This document shows, one piece after another, positions 8,237-17,443 of a stretch of DNA of 64,000 nucleotides. The notes beneath the pieces were generated by a model. The model was not told the DNA's origin and did no database searches. It saw only the letters and a list, made by a program, of their open reading frames with translations. Positions within the stretch are counted from its first letter, which is position 1; each line of letters starts with the position of its first letter. Position numbers and translations under genes: made by a program. Origin of the DNA: Rhodobacter sp. (GTDB lineage: Bacteria; Pseudomonadota; Alphaproteobacteria; Rhodobacterales; Rhodobacteraceae); NCBI GenBank assembly GCA_027484145.1, contig JAIXUH010000005.1, positions 109,165 to 173,164 of the forward strand, written 5' to 3'.

Positions 8237-9079
8237 CTAGCCCTTTATCCCGGCTGAAAGGGTGATTGCTTCGGTCACTTTGCGCTGGAACAACAGATAG
8301 GCCACGGCGACAGGCAGGCCCGCCAGCACTGCCGCAGCAAGCTGACGCGCGTAATAGACGCCAAAAGCGTCATTCACCTGCGTGATCCCTACCGGCATTG
8401 TCATCATCTCTGTCCGCGTGACCGACAGGAAGGGCCACAGAAATGCGTTCCATGTCCAGATGAACGTCACAATCGCCAATGCAGTCGTTACGCCCCAGTT
8501 CATGGGCAGATAAATCTTGAACAGAATGCCGAATTCGCCTGCGTTGTCCATCACAGCTGCCTCGCGGAAATCCTTTGGCACCTGATCGAAGAACTGCTTG
8601 TAGACGATGATGATCACTGGATGAATCAACTGCGGCAACATGATCCCGGCCCATGTATTGATCAGGCCAAGCTGCGAGACGAGGACGAAGTGGTTGATGA
8701 TCAGGGCCTGCGTCGGAACCATGAAACTGGCTAGGATCAGCCACCACAACGCGGTGCGGCCCGGGAACTGCAGTTGTGACAGGGCATAGCCGCAAAGCAT
8801 CGAGGTAACGATGGTGATCACCGTCACCCCGACGGCCACTGCCACTGAGTTCAGATACCAATTGCCGATCTGAGTCGTGGTGAGTGCGGTCAGATAGTGA
8901 TCGAAGGTCAGATTCTCGGGCCAAAGCTCAATATAGGGGCGTACGACTTCGTCCTCGGGTTTCAAGGATGAGATGACGCCCCAATAAAGCGGAAAGGCCC
9001 ATAGGACGGCGGCCAGCACCGTGGCAACGGTCAGAACCCCGCCCCAGAAGTTAGCAGTCTGGATGCCCGGTCTGGTCAT
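8237..9079 (-). CDS. ABC sugar permease, MalG type (second system)
   Basis: A 280-residue permease with six predicted membrane segments and the EAA loop REAAVMDNAGEFGILFKIYL. Its ATG at 9079 (MTRPGIQTANFWGG) overlaps the TGA of the partner permease, which fixes the start even though the frame is open further upstream. It ends SAGIKG, as MalG-type subunits often do. It works with the permease at 9076-9957, the binding protein at 10017-11288 and probably the ATPase at 7168-8235. Confidence 0.93.
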   Translation of the reverse strand: MTRPGIQTANFWGGVLTVATVLAAVLWAFPLYWGVISSLKPEDEVVRPYIELWPENLTFDHYLTALTTTQIGNWYLNSVAVAVGVTVITIVTSMLCGYALSQLQFPGRTALWWLILASFMVPTQALIINHFVLVSQLGLINTWAGIMLPQLIHPVIIIVYKQFFDQVPKDFREAAVMDNAGEFGILFKIYLPMNWGVTTALAIVTFIWTWNAFLWPFLSVTRTEMMTMPVGITQVNDAFGVYYARQLAAAVLAGLPVAVAYLLFQRKVTEAITLSAGIKG

Positions 9080-9957
9080 CTGCGGCCCCCCGCAAGACGC
9101 AGAAGCTGGAATTGCAGCACCGATACAACGACAACCAGCACAAAAAGCGTGACTGCCACGGCCGCGGCGCGGCCGCCCTGATCCTGCTGAAAGGCGCGTT
9201 GAAAGACATAGTAGACCAGCACCATGTTGTCGTTCGGGCGGCCCCCTTGCGAGAACAGGTAAACCTGATCGAAGATCTTCAGCTGCGCGATCAATTGAAT
9301 GGTAAACACCAGAGAGGTTACGGGCCACAGAAGCGGCCACGTGATACGCCGGAACGTCGTCCAGCGCCCGGCATTATCCAGGGCTGCGGCCTCGTAAATC
9401 TCGACCGGAATGGCGCGCAGACCCGCAAGAAAAAGCAGGATCGAAAAGCCCGCAGTCCACCAGATCGTCACGATCGCAACAGCAGGCATGAACCAGTCAC
9501 GGGTTTTCATGATCGGAATTCGATCCATGCCCAAAAGGTCAAGGATGTGCATTAGGATGCCGAACTGAAAGTTCAGCACCCAATCCCAGATCAGGTAGAC
9601 GACCGAGACGGGCAGGATGTAAGGCAGGAAGAACAGCGCCAGGATCACAGATTGCAGCCGCCCCTTAAGGCGCGAAATGCTGAGCCCGATCAGGAGCGCA
9701 ATGATGGTGCCGGGCAGAACGGTAAGCAGCACAAAATATGCGGTATTCCAGGCGGCTGTACGAAAACGCGGATCTTTGGGCAGGCGCTCGTAGTTTTCGG
9801 TGCCGACCCAGTCTCCGTCGCCGATCAGGGGGGCATCGGTGAAGGAAATCCCAAACATCTGGATTGTGGGCCAGACAAAGACCAGAAGGTAGATGGCAAG
9901 GAAAGGCGCCACCAGAACGGCGGCGACGAGGGCATCCTTGCGGCGGTTGGTCAGCAT
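9076..9957 (-). CDS. ABC sugar permease, MalF type (second system)
   Basis: The 293-residue permease starts MLTNRRKDALVAAVLVAPFL, with a first membrane helix at about residues 8-30 and five more behind it. The EAA loop reads YEAAALDNAGRWTTFRRITW. It overlaps the downstream permease by ATGA, and 59 bases separate it from the upstream binding-protein gene. That gap contains a perfect hairpin (9976-10001). Confidence 0.93.
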   Translation of the reverse strand: MLTNRRKDALVAAVLVAPFLAIYLLVFVWPTIQMFGISFTDAPLIGDGDWVGTENYERLPKDPRFRTAAWNTAYFVLLTVLPGTIIALLIGLSISRLKGRLQSVILALFFLPYILPVSVVYLIWDWVLNFQFGILMHILDLLGMDRIPIMKTRDWFMPAVAIVTIWWTAGFSILLFLAGLRAIPVEIYEAAALDNAGRWTTFRRITWPLLWPVTSLVFTIQLIAQLKIFDQVYLFSQGGRPNDNMVLVYYVFQRAFQQDQGGRAAAVAVTLFVLVVVVSVLQFQLLRLAGGRR

Positions 9958-9975
9958 GGCATTCCTTGCAAAGGC

Positions 9976-10001
9976 GGGCCGTCCACACGAACGGACGGCC
10001 C
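9976..10001 (-). promoter_or_regulatory. Intercistronic hairpin after the second binding-protein gene
   Basis: GGGCCGTCC and GGACGGCCC form a perfect 9-pair stem with an 8-base loop, between the binding-protein stop (10017) and the first permease start (9957). It lacks a T-run. It is in the same position as the hairpin at 4199-4229 in the first importer, with unrelated sequence, which points to selection for structure. Confidence 0.65.
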
Positions 10002-10016
10002 TATGAATCGTTCAGA

Positions 10017-11288
10017 TTAAAGCGCGTTCAGCTCTTCCTTGATTGATTCGACAGCTTCTGCTGGCTCCATCTCGCCGTTCAGGGTCGGGACAAAGTAGGT
10101 GGACATGACATCAAAGATCGGCCCGGCCACGCCTGCCAGTGGCGATTTCGGGTCGAAGATCATGTTGGCCGTGAGCGAAGAATAGGTCGCGTTCGGCTCC
10201 ATCGCAGCGTATTCCGGCGAGGCCGTCACCGGACCATAGGCCGGAATGTGACCTGCCGTGGCCCACAGAAGCGAGTTCTTCTCGATCCAGGACACCACTT
10301 CCAGAACCGCGGCGCGCTTCTCGGGCGTCATTTCCTTGCCTTGGTTCGCAGGAATCGCGAACGAGTGGCTGTCGGCATAGGTCGCGGGTTTGTCAAAGAT
10401 CACTGGCAGTTCGACGGCGCCCCAGTTGAACAACTTTCCTTGGGCGTTCAGGTCGGTCATCGTCGGTACTTCCCAGACACCGTTGATCATCATCGCCGCC
10501 TCACCCGAGGTGAACAGGGCAACAGTGGCCGGATAGTCGGTGTAGGTCGATTGCAGGCCACCCTTGGTCCATTCCGCCAGAACACCCAGCGCGTTTGCCA
10601 GCTTGTCGCCGTTGTCGCCCGCAAGGAATTCGCCACCCGTCATCAACTCGCCGTTCTGCTGGCCCATCAGCGAATAGATGGTCCGGAACATAAAGTTACC
10701 GTCAGCTGTGACAGAGCCCAACGGGAACTTGACGCCACCATCCTTCAGGGCCTGAAGTGTGGCAGTAAACCCCTCGCGGCTGTCAAGGCCCTTGGGTTTG
10801 CCAGCTTCATCCAGCAGTCCGGCTTTCTCTAGGATGTCCTTGTTGTAGTAAAGCACGATGGGGTGTGTATCGAGCGGCACGGCATATTGCTTGCCTTCGA
10901 TGGTCACTGCGTCCCACGTGGCGGGCGCGAAATCTGCCGACGAGAGGCCCATCGCTGCCCAGTCATCGGCAGTGAGTTCTTGCAACACGCCCTGCTGCAC
11001 CGCCAGCGGGATGCGGCTGGCATGATAGGTCATGACGTCCGGCGCCTCTCCCACGGCGGCCGAGGTCTGAACCTTGGCATAGAACGGGGTGCCCCATTCC
11101 AGCGTGGTGGCGTCGATCTTGATCGCGCCGGCGTGGGCAGCGTTGAAGTCCTCGATCAGTTTCTTCATCCGCACGCCATCGCCGCCGCCCAGGAAATCCC
11201 ACCAGACGACGGTCTCTTCCGCCCGTGCGACGCCGGTAAAGCCCAGCGTCGCAACGATGGCAGCCTTCAGCATTCCATTTACGGTCAT
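10017..11288 (-). CDS. ABC sugar-binding periplasmic protein (second system)
   Basis: The 423-residue protein has a signal peptide (MTVNGMLKAAIVATLGFTG, cleavage near ARA-EE). Its mature part is typical of family 1 solute-binding proteins: ETVVWWDFLGGGDG at the start, PLDTHPIVLYYNKDILEKAG in the hinge region, and GEAAMMINGVWEVP later. It heads a minus-strand operon with two permeases. The GH51 arabinofuranosidase immediately upstream suggests an arabinose-containing sugar or oligosaccharide as ligand; that is context, not proof. Confidence 0.93.
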   Translation of the reverse strand: MTVNGMLKAAIVATLGFTGVARAEETVVWWDFLGGGDGVRMKKLIEDFNAAHAGAIKIDATTLEWGTPFYAKVQTSAAVGEAPDVMTYHASRIPLAVQQGVLQELTADDWAAMGLSSADFAPATWDAVTIEGKQYAVPLDTHPIVLYYNKDILEKAGLLDEAGKPKGLDSREGFTATLQALKDGGVKFPLGSVTADGNFMFRTIYSLMGQQNGELMTGGEFLAGDNGDKLANALGVLAEWTKGGLQSTYTDYPATVALFTSGEAAMMINGVWEVPTMTDLNAQGKLFNWGAVELPVIFDKPATYADSHSFAIPANQGKEMTPEKRAAVLEVVSWIEKNSLLWATAGHIPAYGPVTASPEYAAMEPNATYSSLTANMIFDPKSPLAGVAGPIFDVMSTYFVPTLNGEMEPAEAVESIKEELNAL

Positions 11289-11378
11289 TCTTTTCCTCCC
11301 TCATGGCGGCGTGGTTCGCCGCGTCTCCGGGTAAAAGCGTACCGCCTTTCCCGATTCGATCAACGAAAACCTGATATA

Positions 11379-11395
11379 TATCCGAAATGCGGATA
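11379..11395. promoter_or_regulatory. Inverted repeat upstream of the second importer
   Basis: TATCCG-AAATG-CGGATA is a perfect 6-5-6 inverted repeat just past the GH51 stop codon and about 90 bases before the binding-protein start. It may be an operator for the ArsR-type regulator at 12999-13925, or part of a promoter. CCGG/CCCG-containing stretches also occur near 11325, 12950 and 7130, but they are too loose for a consensus. Confidence 0.4.
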
Positions 11396-12901
11396 CTATA
11401 GTTCGACCCGGATCATCGAGTATGAATGCGGTTGAAGGGTCAACGTCACGCCCTTGCCCTCCAGCTTTGCCCCGCTGCCCTTTTGCGGAGCCACGTTGTC
11501 CGGGTTGGTCTTCGAGTTCCGTGCCTCAAGATCGGCATGCTTGATCAGTGTATGTTCCACCGTCTTGGCAACAAAGCCATCTAAGGCCAGATCAACCTCC
11601 ATCGTCTCGGTGGCCGAACGATTGATGGCGAAAAAGGTCAGCGTGCCCGCGTCATCGTCACGCACACCCGCGATATCCAGCCATGGCACGCGTGCCGCCG
11701 CATCAGCGTCGTAGGTCGGCACCTCGACCGCCAATTGCATCGCCGTGCCACGCCCATGTTTTGAAGCAAAGAGGAAGGGCCAGTAGATCGTCTGCCGCCA
11801 CGCCGCACCGCCAGGCTCGGTCATGATCGGTGCGATCACGTTCACCAATTGTGCGATGCAAGCGATCTTCACCACATCGGCGCGGCGGATGAAGGTGTTC
11901 AGAATGCAGCCGACCTGCAGCACATCCTCGAAATTGTATTGGTCCTCCAGCAAAACCGGTGCTTCCGGCCAGTCCCACGTCCGCATCCTTTCGGCATCCG
12001 CCTTGCGTTCGTGATACCAGACGTTCCATTCGTCAAAGGAAATGGTCACCTGCCGCTTTGACCGCTTCTTCGCCTTCACATAGTCGATGATGCCTGCGAC
12101 CGTGCCGACGTAAGTGTCCAGCTTCTGTGATAGTGCGAGGAATTCGTTGGAATTCTTCTCGTAATTCTCGAAATACATGTGCAGGCTGATGTGGTCGACC
12201 TGATCGTAGGTTTCCTCCAGCACCGTCGCTTCCCACTGGGGATAGGTCGGCATGTTGGAGTGTGAAGAACCGCACACCACTAGCTCCAGCGTCGGGTCAA
12301 GGCCACGCAGGGCCTTGGCGGTTTCATTGGCAAGGTGCCCATATTCCCCGGCTGTCTTGTGGCCAACCTGCCACGGCCCATCCATCTCGTTGCCCAGACA
12401 CCAAAGGCGGCAATTCCAAGGCTCTTTCCGACCGTTCTTCGCTCGCAGGTCTGACCAGTAGGTTCCGCCTTTGTGGTTCACGTATTCAACAAAGGCCCGC
12501 GCTTCATCCAGTCCCCTTGAGCCGAGGTTCACCGCCAGCATCATCTCGGTCCCGGCCTTTTCGGCCCAATCGGCGAATTCGTGGATACCAACCTGGTTTG
12601 ATTCCGTCGTGCGCCAGGCAAGGTCCAGCCGCTTTGGCCGCTGGTCCTTTGGACCGATGCCATCTTCCCAGTTGTAGGCCGAAACAAAGTTGCCGCCCGG
12701 ATAGCGACAAATCGGGGTGTCGATGGCGCGCACAAGGTCGATCACATCGCGGCGCATTCCCTCTGCGTCAGCAGTCGGATGGCCGGGTTCATAGATCCCG
12801 GTATAGACTGCACGCCCAAGATGTTCCAGAAATGACCCATACAACCTTTTGTCAATATCCGCGATTGTATAGGCGCTGTGCGCCGTGACCCGAGCCTTCA
12901 T
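11396..12901 (-). CDS. Alpha-L-arabinofuranosidase, glycoside hydrolase family 51
   Basis: The 501-residue enzyme carries the GH51 landmarks. These are ICRYPGGNFVSAYNWEDGIG in the first quarter, the acid/base glutamate in WCLGNEMDGPWQVGHK, and the nucleophile glutamate in ISFDEWNVWYH. A C-terminal beta domain follows. There is no signal peptide, so it should act in the cytoplasm on imported arabino-oligosaccharides and release L-arabinose. The ATG at 12901 (MKARVTAHSAYT) follows a GGGAGGAA-type ribosome binding site; an ATG 9 codons upstream is less well placed. It sits between its likely regulator (upstream) and a sugar importer (downstream). Confidence 0.95.
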   Translation of the reverse strand: MKARVTAHSAYTIADIDKRLYGSFLEHLGRAVYTGIYEPGHPTADAEGMRRDVIDLVRAIDTPICRYPGGNFVSAYNWEDGIGPKDQRPKRLDLAWRTTESNQVGIHEFADWAEKAGTEMMLAVNLGSRGLDEARAFVEYVNHKGGTYWSDLRAKNGRKEPWNCRLWCLGNEMDGPWQVGHKTAGEYGHLANETAKALRGLDPTLELVVCGSSHSNMPTYPQWEATVLEETYDQVDHISLHMYFENYEKNSNEFLALSQKLDTYVGTVAGIIDYVKAKKRSKRQVTISFDEWNVWYHERKADAERMRTWDWPEAPVLLEDQYNFEDVLQVGCILNTFIRRADVVKIACIAQLVNVIAPIMTEPGGAAWRQTIYWPFLFASKHGRGTAMQLAVEVPTYDADAAARVPWLDIAGVRDDDAGTLTFFAINRSATETMEVDLALDGFVAKTVEHTLIKHADLEARNSKTNPDNVAPQKGSGAKLEGKGVTLTLQPHSYSMIRVEL

Positions 12902-12998
12902 CGCTTCCTCCCGTCCGGATATGACCATCCGCTTCTCTGGTTAATACCAGCTTTCCGGGTATAGTTCGTCAGGAGTCGCCGCTGGTCAAGCGAAAACG

Positions 12999-13925
12999 TC
13001 AGGCTCGGATCAGTCGCAGCGTAATGTCCTGATCATGGTTGCCGAAACCCCGACCAAAGATGTTGAGACCACCCGGGTGGCGGGCATCCTCTTTCACCCC
13101 GACCCGGACCCGGATGGAACGGTGGTCGTTCAACTCCAGATCGCCAAGGCTGCAATCTGACACGCGAACCCCGTCGCGAAACGTGCCTTCGGCTGTCAAG
13201 CGCCATTGTTTCAGATCGCCGTATTGCGACCCGGCGAGCTTCCACCAGTCAGGAGTGAACTTGCCCCGCTTGTCGCCAAAATCGCCGGGCGAGGTCCATG
13301 TATCGATCTCGTGTCCGTTGATGGCAACCGTGATATCCGACGGCCAGTCTTTAGATGTTCCCGGCACCTCGGACGACAGTTCCATCGATAGTTCAAAGGC
13401 TTGCACGGCAGTCCCTGCCAGCTTTGCATTGTTTGGAAACTGATATTCGACAAAGCCGCGGGTGAACCACAAAAGGCCTGCGCGCATCCGATCAGGGTCA
13501 AGAAAGGTGTCTGGCACGTCTAGCAGCCCGATGATCCCTTCGGAAGAACACAGCCCGCAGGGCGCACTTACTTCGCACCGGGTGTAAAGCCCAAGTGGCA
13601 TCGAAACCTCAATCGCATTTGATACCTGCGCCGGGGGCCGCTCCTTGAATGCGATCAGCAGTTCGGTGAAGGTCGAAAGGCAAATCTTCTGACTGCCCTT
13701 TCGCCCCTTTTCCGAACGGGTTTGCACCAAACCCGCATCCACAAGGATCTGAATGTTGGATGACACCGTCGATTGCGGCAGATCCAACTCTTCCGCCACC
13801 TGATTGACGTTGCGAGGGCCCTGTCGTGTCAGGTGCTCCAAGATCCGGACCCGGACTTCACTGGCAAGACTGCGCAGGATATCCTGCCGCTCAAGGGGAT
13901 CAACGACGAGAATTTGATTGGTCAT
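12999..13925 (-). CDS. ArsR-type winged-helix regulator with long C-terminal domain
   Basis: A 308-residue protein. Residues about 10-95 form a winged helix-turn-helix (ILRSLASEVRVRILEHLTRQ; LDLPQSTVSSNIQILVDAGL). The C-terminal 200 residues are a beta-rich domain of the kind found in sugar-operon regulators, with a CEVSAPCGLCSS cysteine cluster at about residues 117-128. It is much longer than a simple metal-sensing ArsR. It lies directly upstream of the GH51 gene on the same strand, so control of arabinoside use is likely. The cysteines might bind a metal, or might simply be structural. Confidence 0.82.
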   Translation of the reverse strand: MTNQILVVDPLERQDILRSLASEVRVRILEHLTRQGPRNVNQVAEELDLPQSTVSSNIQILVDAGLVQTRSEKGRKGSQKICLSTFTELLIAFKERPPAQVSNAIEVSMPLGLYTRCEVSAPCGLCSSEGIIGLLDVPDTFLDPDRMRAGLLWFTRGFVEYQFPNNAKLAGTAVQAFELSMELSSEVPGTSKDWPSDITVAINGHEIDTWTSPGDFGDKRGKFTPDWWKLAGSQYGDLKQWRLTAEGTFRDGVRVSDCSLGDLELNDHRSIRVRVGVKEDARHPGGLNIFGRGFGNHDQDITLRLIRA

Positions 13926-15170
13926 GGCTGCACACTGTTTGACATCACGGTTTCGTATCAGGAAATCCGATGCAAATAAAGCAAGCCAGATATCGTGGCG
14001 CCCCTGTCCAGTCGAAGGTCTTGGAACCTGCTGGATTCACAGGCGCTGACTGCAAAGAATGGCGTTTCCCGAAGCGCCAAACCCGCGCATCGTCCAATTC
14101 CGCAGTTTGCATTCCATTTTGGCGATCCTGCTGACGGTTCTGATCAAGGTTCATTTGGCACTCAGGACCGAAGACTGGTTGCAATCAGCTGTTTCGACGT
14201 GCGTGCCGCAGCCGTCGTCGGCCAAGCCGAGTCACCGGATGCAGCCGCCGACGGTTTAGCTTGATACTGCTTGGCGCGCCGACATCAGTCCGGCGTCTTC
14301 GGCACGAGTCAGGATGACCACAGCGTAGTTTGGATGGTCAGCAAAACGTTAGGGCCTGTGCGCGACCATATGTTCCCCCGGCACGACCAGAATCCGTGCC
14401 GTTCAGCGCGCACCGAATGTGGTCAAGACCCTATGCCCTGCGACCTGCAACAGCGAAAAGACCGTAGGCCAAAGGGGTTGAGCAGGCAGTTCAAAGCCGA
14501 GTACCCAAAGTACCGCGAGCCAAAACGAATGTCAGAGCCCAATTGCCGAGCTCTGGTAGGGCGCAACCTCATGGACCCCTTTCGCAAAAAGCGCTTGCAC
14601 GTTAGCGCGTGCCAGAACTAACTCGCCCAGTTGCCCTATCGCGACGGGTGCCGGCAGCGGTACGGCAAACATCACAATGCTGCCAAATGCGAAACACAGC
14701 TATCTGTACAGAACGGACCCATGGCACTCAGCAGGGAGCGCGGTGGCAGCCCCGACTTCACCGCGCAGTCCCGAACGAACAGCGTGGTTAGAGCCGACAT
14801 AGTCTGATAGTCGGCCTGCACCGTGCGCTCATGGTCCAGTGTACCCTGATTCAGGGAAAACCCACGTTCCGGCGCGGTGACCACATTTGAGCCTCTCGGT
14901 TGGCAGGTGGACCGATCCATATCGCCGCAGAGCCTGGGTTGTTTTGCCACCTGCGCACCAATACTAGTCCATGATGTAGTGACGACCATATGGACCTCCG
15001 CCGCAGTCAGCGTTGCATCCGCCACATCGCGTGATGCGGCGTCGACAAACAGGGTACGGACCGCCCATCCTGTTGGGCCGCGTTGCGTTCAGACCAGCCG
15101 TACTGTTCCAGATATCACTCAACGGGCTGGACAAGGTAATGCCGCCATATGCTCGAACTTTCAGCCACCT
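13926..15170. other. 1.2-kb stretch without a recognisable gene
   Basis: Several open frames of 60-140 codons exist on both strands. None has a good ribosome binding site, a family motif or a clear partner. The stretch abuts the truncated relaxase at 15171 and is probably degraded sequence at the edge of the integrated plasmid remnant. I could not identify any fragment in it. Confidence 0.5.
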
Positions 15171-15560
15171 TCACAAGGCGTTCAAAATCTTCGTCGTGCG
15201 CGGAAAAACTGTCATGCGCCGCACGCGCTGATCAGTCACTTTGGGGGACAGCTGTTTGGCGTCAGCAGCTATCACGACCCCGTTGCCGAAGATCGAGGCT
15301 GACTTCGAGAACAGATAGTCCATCTGCGCCGCCAGCTCTTTGGTGTTCGCCGTCCCGCCCTTGCCGATCTTCTTCAGAACCGCCGCGTTTGACCCCAGCG
15401 AAAACCGCCACAGCTGGCTGGCTCGGGTTGAGAAACTGAACCCGCGCTTGGGCGAAGACGCGCCGCCCGCTTTCACCCTGCCATGCTGCGGCCGCAGGAA
15501 ATTGATCTCCCCGAGGACAGCTTCGGCGACCCCGATCGGACGCGACCCAAGCTTAACCAT
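15171..15560 (-). pseudogene. Truncated MOB-type relaxase (N-terminal part only)
   Basis: 129 residues start MVKLGSRPIGVAEAVLGEIN, and the run VLKKIGKGGTANTKELAAQM followed by DYLFSKSASIFGNG matches the beginning of mobilization relaxases. A complete relaxase would continue for several hundred residues with the metal-binding histidines; here the frame stops after an unrelated tail. Its ATG overlaps the mobC stop codon by 8 bases, as in intact mob operons. Loss of the catalytic part means it cannot start DNA transfer by itself. Confidence 0.72.
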
Positions 15561-16110
15561 GGCGCGCTCCCTCGTGAGCTTCGACAAACTTGCGCAATAG
15601 AGCCACGCCCTGCCGTCGGCGTTCGGCAACGACTTGGCTCAGTGCCTTCGCAACCATCGGCAACGACCGCCGCAACTCGTCCACCGATGCCCACTGCGCC
15701 TTGACCATCGGCGCCCTACCCCGGTTCGCCGCCAGGGCAATCTGGTTCACGTTGGTCCCGATCTTGCCCAACTCGTAGCGGATTTCTTCCAGCTTGGCGC
15801 TGTCCTCCCGGCTGAACTCGAGGAAACCTGAGGCCATCCGCACCACCGACCGCACCCCATCCGAGCGGGATTTCGGGCCAAGCTGGGTGCAAAGCGCGTC
15901 GAAGGCATGGAGTTCTTCGGCAGGCAGGCGGCAGCTCACGACCTGGCCCTTGTCCGCCGACTGAGGCCGCCCGCGCCCAGCCCTTTGCTGCACTGCAGAA
16001 TCAGCAACTTCATTGCCAACACCCGTCAAAACCTTGGACCGCGACTTAAAGCTTGTTTCGCGAGGATCTGATTTTACCGCCAACTTCTGCCACCGATTAT
16101 TTGTAGACAC
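15553..16110 (-). CDS. MobC-like plasmid mobilization accessory protein
   Basis: The 185-residue protein is basic at the N-terminus and carries a MobC-type region: QVVSCRLPAEELHAFDALCT, then ELGKIGTNVNQIALAANRGR at about residues 115-135. These ribbon-helix-helix proteins help the relaxase open oriT. The start is GTG at 16110, with AGGA about 8 bases upstream. It overlaps the truncated relaxase behind it. The gene itself looks intact, but without a full relaxase it is probably a relic. The region just upstream (16111-16340) is where an oriT would be expected. Confidence 0.75.
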   Translation of the reverse strand: MSTNNRWQKLAVKSDPRETSFKSRSKVLTGVGNEVADSAVQQRAGRGRPQSADKGQVVSCRLPAEELHAFDALCTQLGPKSRSDGVRSVVRMASGFLEFSREDSAKLEEIRYELGKIGTNVNQIALAANRGRAPMVKAQWASVDELRRSLPMVAKALSQVVAERRRQGVALLRKFVEAHEGARHG

Positions 16111-16689
16111 ATCGCATTTCCTGCCACTCTTCCTACCCCTTCCTTCAGCTCCCTTTCAAGTGCAATCTAAGCGCGATTTATGCTCTTGCAGATTGCGCTG
16201 ACCTTGGGTAACTCGCCCGCCATCGAATGCGTTTCGCTGATCGCGCAACACACAAGGTCAGACAAGGACCGCGCACCCCCAGCCACGTGGCCAGAGGCGC
16301 ATTTTCCGTGTGAGTATGGGCCTAAAGCCTTGTTTTGTTTGCCGTGCGGCCCCTGTCGTTCAGTGTTCAGTGTTCAGTGTTCAGTGTTCAGTGTTCAGTG
16401 TTCAGTGTTCAGGGTTCGGGGAAAGGAAGTGTGGGATGCGTCTTGTGGCATCAGGGATGTGTGTTCGGGGTTCCGCCTTGTGATACACGCACTGCGCGAT
16501 CAGATAAAAGACATACGCATCCAGTAATCAGACAAATGATCAAAGAAACGCGCTTTATGCAATAAGATTTTCGCGAGCCAGTTTCTGATATCCGCAGTCG
16601 GCGGTCAGATTAAAGCGATGTGAGTTAAGATAAAAGAATTTCGCGATCCGCATTGTGAGAAACGCAATCGGCGAAGTGAGGAAGGTGGT
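16111..16689. other. Non-coding region between mobC and parA remnant, with repeats
   Basis: No gene is apparent. The region contains the 7-bp tandem repeat at 16358-16412. Between about 16495 and 16685 it has imperfect repeats such as TCAGATAAAAG / TCAGATTAAAG / AAGATAAAAG and TTTCGCGAGCC / TTTCGCGATCC. Repeats beside a parA gene are typical of plasmid partition or replication control, so this is a candidate former plasmid control region. Confidence 0.45.
16358..16412. repeat. Tandem repeat of GTTCAGT, nearly eight copies
   Basis: Seven exact copies of the 7-base unit GTTCAGT run from 16358 to 16406, followed by a partial copy (GTTCAG) to 16412. It is non-coding and lies about 280 bases before the parA remnant. 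The perfect copies suggest recent expansion by slippage, so copy number is probably variable between strains. Confidence 0.95.
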
Positions 16690-17041
16690 ATGGATTACGG
16701 GATACGTGTTGTGCTGGTGATGAACCGCAAAGGGGGATCCGGCGCGAGCACGCTCTGCCGCGCCCTGGCTTCCGCTGCGGCGGCACGGGGCAAGACGGTG
16801 ACGATCTTCGACACCGATGCCTCAACATCCTGCCTCAGGTGGATGCGGGCGGGAAAGGCGGCAGGCAACCGGTCTTCCTTGGTTGAAATGATCCACACGC
16901 TGGATGCCCATCGGGCAGAGCTATGAGCAGTCCGATCAAGAGCACCTCACCCTGATCGACACCTGCGGCGGGGGTCGATCGCCCGCCGTGGTCTATTTCA
17001 ACCACAGTAAATCCTATCAGCAGGAAAAGGCTTTCACTTAA
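16690..17041 (+). pseudogene. Frameshifted, truncated ParA-type partition ATPase
   Basis: The frame from 16690 gives MDYGIRVVLVMNRKGGSGAS, a deviant Walker A region, followed by CRALASAAAARGKTVTIFDT, and stops at 16926. From about 16904 a second frame resumes the family sequence (SYEQSDQEHLTLIDTCGGG, the Walker A-prime/B region) and stops at 17041 after an unrelated tail. One frameshift therefore splits the gene and its C-terminal half is missing. The usual GKS/T lysine of Walker A is alanine here (KGGSGAST), so the ATPase site was also damaged. A GAGGAAGG ribosome binding site is still visible. Confidence 0.8.
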
Positions 17042-17443
17042 ATCAGCCAGAAATCTGTTCGGGGATCGGGGAGTAGCTTAGCAACATCTTGTCGCGAAAA
17101 AGCTTGCAGCCACTAAATCCTGTCATCTGTTGAACCACCGTCCGAAGTGGGCAGCTTAAACCACTCATAGGCCTACAGAATACCAAGGGATAGTTTTCCA
17201 CGGGTCACGACGGCGCTGTTTGATCGCGGTCGGCCAAAGCCGTTGTGTGCAATCGCAATAACGGCTGTCTTGGGAGCTGGAGCGAAAGTGTATACGCGTG
17301 GCCAAGTCAGTTGCCTGCGAGGGCAGGGCCGCTGCTGAACGCTTTCGGCGGGCATATTCATGGTTGGCTGTTACCCGGCAGACGCACAGCTGCAGGTTTT
17401 GCGTCGACGATCTTGCGACAGATAATGGTGTTGCGCCGTCCGC
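17042..17443. other. No gene recognised between parA remnant and ccdAB
   Basis: About 400 bases with only short frames on either strand, none with a ribosome binding site or family features. It probably belongs to the decayed plasmid segment. Confidence 0.5.

Noticed and set aside
13995..14621. Two plus-strand open frames of 90-116 codons after the ArsR-type gene
   Set aside because: No ribosome binding site, no family features, and frames of similar length occur on the other strand; probably chance in GC-rich non-coding DNA.
14672..15025. A 117-codon minus-strand frame with some protein-like composition
   Set aside because: No start signal and no recognisable motif; it abuts decayed plasmid sequence. 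Kept only as part of the gene-free stretch.
16358..16412. Reading the tandem repeat as a CRISPR array
   Set aside because: The 7-base units are directly adjacent without spacers.
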